From Klebsiella pneumoniae (lineage in GTDB: Bacteria; Pseudomonadota; Gammaproteobacteria; Pseudomonadales; Pseudohongiellaceae): a stretch of 49,599 nt of DNA. The notes beneath the pieces are model-generated. The model ran no database searches and was not told where the DNA came from. It saw only the letters and a list, made by a program, of their open reading frames with translations. The translations under genes were made by a program, and so were the position numbers. The stretch covers positions 1 through 49,599 of the forward strand of contig CAMCRC010000011.1 of assembly GCA_945877175.1 (NCBI GenBank). The letters run 5' to 3'. How positions within the stretch are numbered: position 1 is the stretch's first letter; every line of letters starts with the position of its first letter. Positions 18,021 to 25,609 of this stretch are shown one piece after another.

Positions 18021-19103
18021 TTGATGATGTCCTGCCGCCTTCTGTCTGTTGCCCGCCTCGGTCAGTCCGTGCTGCTGTGCCTGGGGCTGCTGCTGGGCTC
18101 GATAGCCCACGCCTGGGACGCCACCGGCCACCGGCTCAGCGCCTATGTCGTCTGGGAAATCCTCGCGCCGGAGCGGCGCGCGGAACTGCTGGCCCTTCTG
18201 GAGTCCCACCCCCGCTACCAGCAGGATTTTGTCGAACAGATGCCACTGACGGTGCTGGTGGGCAGCGACGAAGAGAAATTGCGCTGGACGCTGGGACAAG
18301 CCGCCGTCTGGCCCGATGTCGCCCGCGGCCTGAGTGAGGAGGAACGCATCCGCTACGACCGCCCCACCTGGCATTACATCGACGGCGCCTGGCTGCGCGG
18401 CGAAGGCGTGCAGGGCAATGTCTACGTTGGCGTTGACCCGCAGCCCGCCATTGTGGGAGCGCCCCCGGGCCGGACCACGGACGAACGCGATATCGACAAT
18501 GTCGTGCTGGCTCTGGAGTACAACACCGACCTGCTCAATGATGCGTCCCAGCCCCCGGCCGTCCGTGCCATCGCGCTTTGCTGGGTGCTGCACCTGGCGG
18601 GCGACATCCATCAGCCCCTGCACTCCGGCGCGCTGGTCTCCACCACCCTGTTCCAGTCGGGCGACCGTGGCGGCAATGGCATCCCCACCCGCAATGGCAA
18701 CCTGCATTCGGAGTGGGACGAGGCCCTGCGCAACCAGGCCTTTGAAGACACCCTGCGGCGCATGGTGGTCACGGCTCAGCAGGCTGATCTGCGCAGCCTG
18801 TCGCTGAACCCCACCCAGTGGCTGCAGGAAAGCCGGGTTCTGCTGCGCGACTTTGTGTACCCCGATGAAATCAAGGCAGCCGTGTTGCGCAGCGAGCGCC
18901 TGAAGACGCGCATGGAAGGCATCGTCATTGATTCCGACTACCAGAGCCGCATGCAGGCCATCTCCGAAGATCGCGTCACGCTGGCCGCGATGCGCATGAT
19001 CATGGTGCTGGGCGGGCCGGCAGAACGGCCGTTCGCACCCCTGACCGAGCCGCAGGAAAGGGAGACTGATGCACTGTCGCCTGCGCCCTCGCCCGTGAAC
19101 TGA
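18021..19103 (+). CDS. Exported S1/P1-type zinc nuclease
   Basis: A 360-residue secreted phosphodiesterase/nuclease. The signal peptide ends at SIAHA, which leaves tryptophan as residue 1 of the mature protein, as the family requires because the terminal amine binds zinc. The zinc-site sequence is complete: WDATGHRL, AAVWPDVAR, WHYIDGAW, LHLAGDIHQPLHSG, DRGGNG and NLHSEWDEAL appear in the expected order. It would cleave single-stranded nucleic acids, or 3'-nucleotides, in the periplasm or outside the cell. This suits phosphate or nucleoside scavenging. Its length is slightly above that of bacterial relatives because of a C-terminal tail. It stands alone, 60 bp behind the importer operon and 113 bp ahead of the heme A synthase gene. 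Confidence 0.93.
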   Translation: MMMSCRLLSVARLGQSVLLCLGLLLGSIAHAWDATGHRLSAYVVWEILAPERRAELLALLESHPRYQQDFVEQMPLTVLVGSDEEKLRWTLGQAAVWPDVARGLSEEERIRYDRPTWHYIDGAWLRGEGVQGNVYVGVDPQPAIVGAPPGRTTDERDIDNVVLALEYNTDLLNDASQPPAVRAIALCWVLHLAGDIHQPLHSGALVSTTLFQSGDRGGNGIPTRNGNLHSEWDEALRNQAFEDTLRRMVVTAQQADLRSLSLNPTQWLQESRVLLRDFVYPDEIKAAVLRSERLKTRMEGIVIDSDYQSRMQAISEDRVTLAAMRMIMVLGGPAERPFAPLTEPQERETDALSPAPSPVN

Positions 19104-19216
19104 GAGCCGCGGTGCGACGTATGAATCAGGCCTCCCTGCGCGGTTGTGGTGCACGGGGGTCTTGACTGACAATAGCCCGCAACCAGACATCCTTCAGACA
19201 CGAGCATCCCATCGCC

Positions 19217-20245
19217 ATGACTATCGCCACTGCTTCGTCACAGTCTTCATTGCCCCTGGACACCCCCGCGCTGTCGCGCTACCGCCGCATGGCCTGGATC
19301 ACCCTTGCAGCCCTTTACTTCCTGATCATGGTGGGTGCCAGCGTGCGCGCCTCCGGCGCCGGCATGGGCTGCCCCGACTGGCCAACCTGCTTCGGCAACT
19401 GGATACCGCCCACAAGCGTCGAGCAGCTCCCGGCCAATTACCAGGAAATATACGCCGACCTGGGCTATGCCGAGACGGAATTCAATGTGGTGAAAACCTG
19501 GACGGAATATCTGAACCGACTCACGGGCGTGACGATTGGCTTCATGATTCTGCTGACAGCCATCTACTCCTGGTCAGTGAGGTCCCATGACAAGTCCATT
19601 CTCACGGCCTCGGTGGCAGCCTTCCTGATGGTGGGCTTCCAGGGCTGGCTGGGGGCACAGGTGGTGGCCTCGAATCTGCAGCCGGGCATGATCACGCTGC
19701 ACATGCTGATGGCACTGGCCATCGTCGGCACGCTGCTGTTCGCAGTGGCCAGAGCACGACGCGGCATCATGATGGCGGAGTCCGTCGGCACCATCGACCC
19801 GCGTTTCGAGAAGTGGCTGTACATCGTCATGGGGATGACGGTGCTGCAGGTGGCCATGGGCACGCAGGTACGGGAAATGGTGGACTATCTGAACCATCAG
19901 CAGGGCACCGAGCGTTCGGCCTGGGTGGCGGCCCTGCCCTGGTTTTTCTACGTGCACCGCAGCTTCTCGGCGGTAGTGCTGTTCGCGAACCTGTGGCTGG
20001 GCTGGCTGCTGCTGCGCTCGCTGGGCTGGCAACACGCGCTGACGCGGATGACGGCAGCAATGATAGGCGTCATCGTACTGTCGGTGGTCACTGGGGCGAC
20101 ATTGGGCCATCTGGGTATGCCGGCGTTTGTGCAGCCGCTGCATCTGGTGGGGGCGTCGCTGTTGTTCGGATTGCAGTTCCTGATCTGGATGAGCTATGGC
20201 CACGCGCGGGCGGCCGGGGCGGAGGTCGGGGTGGCGCGGGCCTGA
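19217..20245 (+). CDS. ctaA: Heme A synthase, COX15/CtaA family
   Basis: A 342-residue eight-helix membrane enzyme that hydroxylates heme O to heme A for cytochrome oxidase. GMGCPDWPTCFGNW (cysteines 52 and 58) is the disulfide loop. Histidines are found in TLHMLMALA, YVHRSFSAVV and QPLHLVGAS, corresponding to three of the four axial ligands. The first-helix motif usually reads E-x-x-H-R; here it reads EYLNR, so the catalytic Glu97 is present but the expected histidine is Asn100. Asparagine there is, from memory, also seen in other COX15 proteins. No oxidase subunits or ctaB lie nearby. The gene is followed by copy 2 of the compound palindrome. Confidence 0.92.
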   Translation: MTIATASSQSSLPLDTPALSRYRRMAWITLAALYFLIMVGASVRASGAGMGCPDWPTCFGNWIPPTSVEQLPANYQEIYADLGYAETEFNVVKTWTEYLNRLTGVTIGFMILLTAIYSWSVRSHDKSILTASVAAFLMVGFQGWLGAQVVASNLQPGMITLHMLMALAIVGTLLFAVARARRGIMMAESVGTIDPRFEKWLYIVMGMTVLQVAMGTQVREMVDYLNHQQGTERSAWVAALPWFFYVHRSFSAVVLFANLWLGWLLLRSLGWQHALTRMTAAMIGVIVLSVVTGATLGHLGMPAFVQPLHLVGASLLFGLQFLIWMSYGHARAAGAEVGVARA

Positions 20246-20340
20246 CTATGGTTTGAATCTGGCCAGAGCGTTGGGGGGGACAGCGCCAGCCGACAACGCT
20301 GTGCTACGAGCTGCCTCCGCCGCAGCCCGCTGCTGCGAGT

Positions 20341-20599
20341 GTGGCGCTGCAGCTCAATCACGCGGAGGGCGGGGCGACGCACTGAGCGCGGATTCCGGTC
20401 GCTACTGCAGCGCTGAGGTTGGAGGGGCGGGTGCGTCCATTCAGGACCGTCTGCCGCCAGGACGGCGGCAGCCGAGCCCCCATGGATGGGTTCACGGCGT
20501 GTCCTGAATGGACGCACCCGCCCCTCCAGCCCCACTACGAAGTACCACAAGCCCTCAGTGCGTCGCCCCGCCCTCCGCGTGCTCAAACAGAAGCGCCAC
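20341..20599. repeat. Compound palindrome, copy 2 (arms mirror the end of hslO)
   Basis: The best-preserved copy, filling the space between convergent ctaA and hslO. The core is at about 20446-20503. Inner arms 20421-20447 and 20501-20527 match perfectly over 27 bases. Outer arms 20359-20386 and 20554-20581 match perfectly over 28. A further eight bases match at 20341-20348 and 20592-20599 after a diverged ten-base stretch. The right outer arm is the coding end and stop of hslO. The left arm is therefore an inverted duplicate of coding sequence. Confidence 0.88.
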
Positions 20600-21439
20600 C
20601 TCGCCCGGGCCAAAATTGTACTCGGTCCCACAAAACTCACAGCTGATCTCCACCCCACCCTTCTCCGCCACAATACTGTCCAGCTCCTCGCGCCCCAGCG
20701 CCGTCAGGGCCCGCGCCGTCCGCTCACGGGAACAACTGCACTTGAACACCAGATCGCGGGTCGGGAACACCCGCAGCTCTTCCTGATGGTAGAGCCGGTG
20801 CAGGATCTCGGCGTTGGACAATGTCAGCATCTCGTCGTCGGTCAGCGTGCGGGCCAGGGTGGAGAAATGCTCCCAGTGGCTCTGGCGCGTCGCCTCTTCC
20901 TTGTGCAGCTGAGCCGGCAGCTGCTGCAGCAGCAGCGCCGCCACGCCGTCACGATCGGCCGCGAAATAGAACTCCGTGCCCAGCTGCTCCGACTGCCGGA
21001 AATACTCCTGCAGACACTCCGCCAGGGAATTGCCTTCCAGACTCACGATGCCCTGATAGGGCTCGCCCTTGCGCGTATCAATGGTGATGACCAGGGTGCC
21101 GTCCCGCAGCAGCTCCCGAAATTCATGGCCCGTGGGTGTCTCGGCGTAGCGGGCGATGCCCCGCAGTTCGCCGTCACTGGTGCACTCCGCCATCATCAGC
21201 GCCACTTCGCCCTGACTGCGCACCTGCAGCACCAGCCGGCCATCGAACTTGATGGTGGTGCTCAACAGGGCGCTTGCCGCCAGAAACTGCCCCAACAGCA
21301 TCGCCACCGGGTCCGGATAGTGCTTGCCCTGCACGGCCACGGCGAAACTCTTGTGCAGCCGCACGATCTCGCCGCGCACATCGGCGTTCTCGAAGATGAA
21401 TCGCTGGCTGGTATCAGGACTGTGCATGGGGCTGGACAT
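20555..21439 (-). CDS. hslO: Redox-regulated chaperone Hsp33
   Basis: A 294-residue holdase chaperone that is activated by oxidation in the cytoplasm. The N-terminal domain opens QRFIFENADVRGEIVRLHKSF. The zinc switch is complete, with KCSCSRERTARAL and SCEFCGTEY giving the C-x-C and C-x-x-C pairs. The start at 21439 has GGAAG upstream. ATG 21427 lacks one, and the open frame to 21508 adds no family sequence. The final 15 codons form the right outer arm of the compound palindrome. The ending EHAEGGATH is either native or was shaped by that element. Confidence 0.95.
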   Translation of the reverse strand: MSSPMHSPDTSQRFIFENADVRGEIVRLHKSFAVAVQGKHYPDPVAMLLGQFLAASALLSTTIKFDGRLVLQVRSQGEVALMMAECTSDGELRGIARYAETPTGHEFRELLRDGTLVITIDTRKGEPYQGIVSLEGNSLAECLQEYFRQSEQLGTEFYFAADRDGVAALLLQQLPAQLHKEEATRQSHWEHFSTLARTLTDDEMLTLSNAEILHRLYHQEELRVFPTRDLVFKCSCSRERTARALTALGREELDSIVAEKGGVEISCEFCGTEYNFGPGEVALLFEHAEGGATH

Positions 21440-21662
21440 GGGCAAGGCTTCCGTTGATCGGGTGAGTAGTGGGGGCCCTCTGCAGAGCGCGCGCGTAGTG
21501 TACAACATTGGCCACGGCTTGCTGGCGCCGCCCGTGCTGGACAGCGCCGGTGAAACTGGCTAATTTCCGCCCCGACCCACAGGCTTCGTGTGGCCTGCGC
21601 TGCGGCAATCGGCCGCAGCCTGGCCCCTGTCGTTTACTCCAATTACTGGTTAAAACACCATC

Positions 21663-22709
21663 ATGAACAGTCATTTTCCAACGCCTGCCGCTGCACTGGC
21701 CGCGGTGCTCCTCGCCCTGCTGCCACTTGGCACTGTCTCAGCCCAGAACTTCGACGCGCCTCCCGAGTGGGAAATGCCGCGCACTGAGTACGGTCATCCC
21801 AATCTGCAGGGCCTGTGGGGCAATCAGACTCAGACGCCGATGGAGCGGCCCACCGAGCTGATGGACCAGCCGGTTTACTCGGCGGAAGAGGCCCGTTCGC
21901 TGGAACAGGGGCTGCGGGAGCGTCTGGACGGAGCCGTCACCATGCTCGACCCGAACCGGCCCGCGCCTGAAGCCGGCGCGCGCGTCGGGCAGGAAGCCGA
22001 GCTGGAAAACACCGATTTCGAGGTGGGCTTTACCCGCATCAACGGCCAATACCGCACCTCCCTCGTGGTGGAACCGCCCGATGGCCGCTTCCCCTACCGC
22101 GATGACAATGGCCGGACCCGTGACATCTACGGACAATGGCGCGCCCAGGGTTTCGGCGAGTTTGACGGCCCCGAGATCCGCCCGGCCGGAGAGCGCTGTC
22201 TATCGGCCATAGGCACCATGCCGCCCATGGCACTGCTGCCTTACAACTCGAACGTGCAGATTGTGCAGAACCAGGACTACGTGATGATCATGGGCGAGAT
22301 GGTGCACGACGCCCGCATCATCCGACTCAATGGCGAGCATCAGCCCGAACACGTGAAGACCTGGTTCGGCGACTCGGTTGGCCACTGGGAAGGCGACACT
22401 CTGGTGGTGCACACGCGCAACTACCGGCCGGAGATTTCCAACTTCCGCATCGTGTCCTCGGGCGAGCTGCAGGTTGATGAACGTTTGACCCTGGTCAACG
22501 ACAAGGAGATTTTCTATACCTACACTGTCACCGACCCTGAGATCTACAAGCAGCCCTACACGGTGGAAATGTTGCTGCACCGCATGGAGCCGGGGGAGCT
22601 GATGTATGAATTCGCCTGTCACGAAGGCAATTATTCCATGGAGATCATTCTGCGCGGCGCCCGCCAGGTCGAGCACGATGAACGCCTGAAACAAGAGACC
22701 ACTCAATGA
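21663..22709 (+). CDS. Exported protein of unknown function, paralogue A
   Basis: A 348-residue exported protein (signal peptide ending near TVSAQ). It carries the repeated family pattern MPRTEYGHPNLQGLWGN followed by a proline-rich ERPTEL segment. A conserved second half contains QNQDYVMIMGEMVHDARIIRLN and GDSVGHWEGDTLVVHTRNY, and the end reads FACHEGNYSMEIILRGAR. Similar proteins with PNLxGxW and ERP motifs are numerous in proteobacteria and acidobacteria, but I know no assigned reaction. The stop overlaps the start of a paralogue as ATGA, so the pair is translationally coupled. A single conserved cysteine lies in the C-terminal CHEGNY motif. A beta-rich periplasmic fold is plausible only as inference. 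Confidence 0.8.
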   Translation: MNSHFPTPAAALAAVLLALLPLGTVSAQNFDAPPEWEMPRTEYGHPNLQGLWGNQTQTPMERPTELMDQPVYSAEEARSLEQGLRERLDGAVTMLDPNRPAPEAGARVGQEAELENTDFEVGFTRINGQYRTSLVVEPPDGRFPYRDDNGRTRDIYGQWRAQGFGEFDGPEIRPAGERCLSAIGTMPPMALLPYNSNVQIVQNQDYVMIMGEMVHDARIIRLNGEHQPEHVKTWFGDSVGHWEGDTLVVHTRNYRPEISNFRIVSSGELQVDERLTLVNDKEIFYTYTVTDPEIYKQPYTVEMLLHRMEPGELMYEFACHEGNYSMEIILRGARQVEHDERLKQETTQ

Positions 22710-23713
22710 AAAAACTGCTGCGATGTGCCGTCCTCGGTGCCCTGTGTGTGGCCCAGCAGGGGCTGACGCAAGACGGAAACTGGACAGTTCCTCGCACGGA
22801 ATATGGACATCCGAATCTGCAAGGGTTCTGGACCAATACCACACAAACCACCATCGAGCGTCCTGTCGCGCTGGGCACGCAGCGTGTCTATTCCGCAGAT
22901 GAAGTGGCTGCGCTTGAGCAGGCCGCCCGTGATTTCGAACAACAGAAGGCCGAGCCCCTGGATGCTGACCGCGCGCCCCCTCCTTTGGGCGGGGCCATCG
23001 GCCAGGAAGCCGACATCAACTTCAGCGATGTGTTCGTCAATGTGCTCCAGGTCAAAGGCGAATACCGCACGTCGATGATCATCGATCCGCCCGATGGCCG
23101 CTTCCCGTTCCGCCCGGACGGACGCCAGCAGGACATCTTTGCGAAGTGGACGGCACAGGGCCTCGGGCCTTCAGATGGCCCGGAAGCACGTACGCCCGGC
23201 GATCGCTGCCTGGCGCGGGGCATCCCGCCCATCGCGGTAACGCCCTACAACAACAATTTCCAGATCGTGCAGAACCAGGACTATGTGATGCTGATGGGCG
23301 AGATGGTGCACGATGCCCGCATCATCCGCCTGAACAAGGACCACCTTCCCTTCGACCACAAGACCTGGCTTGGCGACTCGGTCGGCTACTGGGAGGGCGA
23401 CACGCTGGTAGTCCACTCGAAGAACTTCCGGCCCGAGATTTCGCACTTCCGCCTGATCTCCACCGACCAGCTGGAATTGACTGAGCGTTTCGAGATCGTT
23501 GGCGAAAACGAGATCTACTATTCCGTCACCGTTACCGACCCGCTGGTCTACACCCAGCCCTTTACCGAAGAGCTGACTCTTTCCCGCAAGCCCCCCGGCG
23601 AGCTGATCTACGAGTATTCCTGCCACGAAGGCAACTATGGTCTGGAAGGCATTCTGGCCGGTGCACGCCGCGAAGAATGGGATGCACAACGGGCGGCGGG
23701 CTCGGGGAGATAG
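22706..23713 (+). CDS. Exported protein of unknown function, paralogue B
   Basis: A 335-residue paralogue of the preceding gene, clearly alignable throughout: VPRTEYGHPNLQGFWTN near the N-terminus, QNQDYVMLMGEMVHDARIIRLN, GDSVGYWEGDTLVVHSKNF and SCHEGNYGLEGILAGAR at the end. A short signal peptide precedes QDGNWTVP. It is the downstream partner of an overlapping pair. The acidic E-M-V-H-D-A-R motif and the C-H-E-G-N-Y motif are invariant between the two and are the best candidates for an active or metal site. Function is unknown. Tandem retention suggests two subunits or two substrates. Confidence 0.8.
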   Translation: MKKLLRCAVLGALCVAQQGLTQDGNWTVPRTEYGHPNLQGFWTNTTQTTIERPVALGTQRVYSADEVAALEQAARDFEQQKAEPLDADRAPPPLGGAIGQEADINFSDVFVNVLQVKGEYRTSMIIDPPDGRFPFRPDGRQQDIFAKWTAQGLGPSDGPEARTPGDRCLARGIPPIAVTPYNNNFQIVQNQDYVMLMGEMVHDARIIRLNKDHLPFDHKTWLGDSVGYWEGDTLVVHSKNFRPEISHFRLISTDQLELTERFEIVGENEIYYSVTVTDPLVYTQPFTEELTLSRKPPGELIYEYSCHEGNYGLEGILAGARREEWDAQRAAGSGR

Positions 23714-23895
23714 TTTCTAGATATTGATGCTCTGCATGGCTGGGAACCACCTTGACGTGGTCGCTGGCCTGACATGGCTCTTTGCGCCAGCACTGAGGGT
23801 GGCGTGTCAGGGAATTGAGATTCGCCTGAGGGTATGGTTTGATCCGGGCACTTCAAGCAGGCTGCCCGCCTGTGTTTTCACGCTCCGGAGAACCC

Positions 23896-25191
23896 ATGAC
23901 TCATCGACGCCACTTTTTGCATCACACTCGTATCAAGCACACCAGTCAGGCGTTGCTCCTCACCTTCGCCACGCTGCTTGGCAGCCTGTCGTTTGCACAG
24001 AACACCGAACGCAATCTCGCCCAGGCCGACCCTGCCGACGTGGGCATGAGCCGCGACGGCATCGCTGCATTCCAGGCCGGACTGCGTGCCGAAGTGGACA
24101 ACGGCCAGCTGGCCGGCATCGTCACCATGGTGGCCCGCCACGGCAAGCTCGTGCACAAGGACACCTATGGCTGGCAGGATCTGGAAAACCAGGTACCCAT
24201 GGCGGAAGACACCATCTTCCGCATTTTTTCGATGACCAAACCCATTACCGGCGTGGCCATGATGATGCTCTACGAGGAAGGGAAATTCGCGCTGGATGAC
24301 CCGGTGGAGTACTACATTCCGGAGTTCACCAATCTGGTGGTGGCCCAGGAAGACGTGCCCAATGGCATCCCCATGGCTGAACTGCCCCATCACAAGATGA
24401 CCATGCGTGAGCTGATGAGCCACACCGGCGGCCTGACCTATGGCAGCTTCTCGCGCTCACGGGTGGACACACTGTATGGCGAGGTGAACGTACTCGATGG
24501 CAACGGTACCCTTCAGGACATGATCGACAAGCTGGCGCAGATTCCGCTGCGGCAGCAGCCCGGCAGCGCCTGGCACTACAGCGTGTCGGTGGATGTGCAG
24601 GGCTATCTGGTGGAGAAGCTCTCCGGCATGGGCTTCGACGAGTTCCTGCAGCAGCGTCTGTTCGACCCGCTGGGTATGGTGGACACGCGCTTCCATGTGG
24701 GTCGCGACAAGGCGCAGCGCTTCTCGCGCGAGTACACCTCTGGCCCCGACGGCCTGCGCAGCCCGGAGAACAGCGCGTTCATCGAAGCGCCCACCTTCCT
24801 CTCGGGAGGCGCCGGCCTGACCGGCACTGCAGCCGACTACCTGCACTTTGCCCAGATGCTGGCCAATGGCGGCGAACTCGACGGCGTGCGCATCCTCACG
24901 CCGGAGACCGTCGAACTGATGCGCACCAGCCAGCTGCCCGAGGGCATCACGGAAATTCCCGGCTACCCCGGCAATGCCTTTGGTCTGGACTTCGCGATAG
25001 TGACCGACCCGGCCAGCAACGGCGGGATGTCGGCGGGCAGCTACTGGTGGTGGGGCATTGCGGGCTCGTGGTTCTGGATTGATCCGGCGGAAGATCTTGT
25101 TTTTGTCGGCATGATCCAGAATCGCAATCTGCGTTATGTGCGGGAGCTGCATTTGAAGAGCAAGGAGCTCCTGTACGACGCGGTGGATTAG
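23896..25191 (+). CDS. Exported serine hydrolase, class C beta-lactamase/esterase family
   Basis: A 431-residue protein of the beta-lactamase fold (Pfam Beta-lactamase). A signal peptide ends near SLSFAQN. The catalytic S-x-x-K is FSMTKP, at about residue 110. The tyrosine motif reads YSVS rather than Y-x-N, the pattern seen in family VIII esterases and D-alanyl-type hydrolases. A W-x-G-like element is seen in WWWGIAGSW near the end. It is more likely an esterase or peptidase than a drug-inactivating enzyme, although no substrate is evident. The start at 23896 has GGAG upstream; the longer frame from 23839 would put residues ahead of the signal peptide. It converges on the FadB/FadJ-like gene. 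Confidence 0.87.
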   Translation: MTHRRHFLHHTRIKHTSQALLLTFATLLGSLSFAQNTERNLAQADPADVGMSRDGIAAFQAGLRAEVDNGQLAGIVTMVARHGKLVHKDTYGWQDLENQVPMAEDTIFRIFSMTKPITGVAMMMLYEEGKFALDDPVEYYIPEFTNLVVAQEDVPNGIPMAELPHHKMTMRELMSHTGGLTYGSFSRSRVDTLYGEVNVLDGNGTLQDMIDKLAQIPLRQQPGSAWHYSVSVDVQGYLVEKLSGMGFDEFLQQRLFDPLGMVDTRFHVGRDKAQRFSREYTSGPDGLRSPENSAFIEAPTFLSGGAGLTGTAADYLHFAQMLANGGELDGVRILTPETVELMRTSQLPEGITEIPGYPGNAFGLDFAIVTDPASNGGMSAGSYWWWGIAGSWFWIDPAEDLVFVGMIQNRNLRYVRELHLKSKELLYDAVD

Positions 25192-25201
25192 CAGGTGTGC
25201 A

Positions 25202-25255
25202 GGAGCGGGTCTGTGTGGGAGCGGGTCTGTGTGGGAGCGGGCCTTGCCCGCGAAC
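25202..25255 (+). repeat. REP unit preceded by tandem 16-mers
   Basis: GGAGCGGGTCTGTGTG occurs twice in direct tandem (25202-25217, 25218-25233). It runs into a full REP unit at about 25229-25255 that carries one extra C compared with the unit at 5822. The tandem appears to be a local expansion of the REP's own left half. It lies just after the serine hydrolase stop. Confidence 0.7.
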
Positions 25256-25419
25256 TGCCTGAATCCGGGTTTCAGTGCAGCTTCGAACGGCATCGGGGAG
25301 CCCCGATAGTCGCCAGCGAACTGCTTCTCAACCATAGCACCCCCTACTCAGTGCCATCTTCCGGAAATCTTCCTCACACCCCCGGGGGGGGCACGAAGCC
25401 ACTCCGCTCCCCCAGCCAG

Positions 25420-25609
25420 ACCGGCAGGGGGTAGGCGCAGGGGGACGCGGCACAGTGGTGGAGCCTGGCAGTCGGGGAGAATTTCGCAGACCGTTGGCCG
25501 CCTGGATGGCGGCCACCGAGCCTCCATGGATGGATTCACGGCGTGTCTGCGAAATCCTCCCCGACTGCCAGGCTCAACGAGAAGGCCACACCCCCTGCCC
25601 CCTACCGGT
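25420..25609. repeat. Compound palindrome, copy 3
   Basis: Located in the 410-bp space between convergent genes. The core (about 25490-25547) differs from copies 1 and 2 by paired changes: the first hairpin pairs TGGCCGCC with GGCGGCCA, and the second pairs TCCAT with ATGGA. Inner arms 25461-25491 and 25545-25575 match at 30 of 31. Outer arms 25420-25444 and 25591-25609 share an ACCGG-Y-AGGGGG plus CAGGGGG pattern, interrupted by a six-base insertion on the left. The right outer arm overlaps the stop codon of the beta-oxidation gene. Confidence 0.8.

Noticed and set aside
12771-25609. CRISPR array or integron attC sites as an explanation of the three related repeats.
   Set aside because: The copies are kilobases apart with no spacers or cas genes. 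No integron core-site sequences or integrase are seen.
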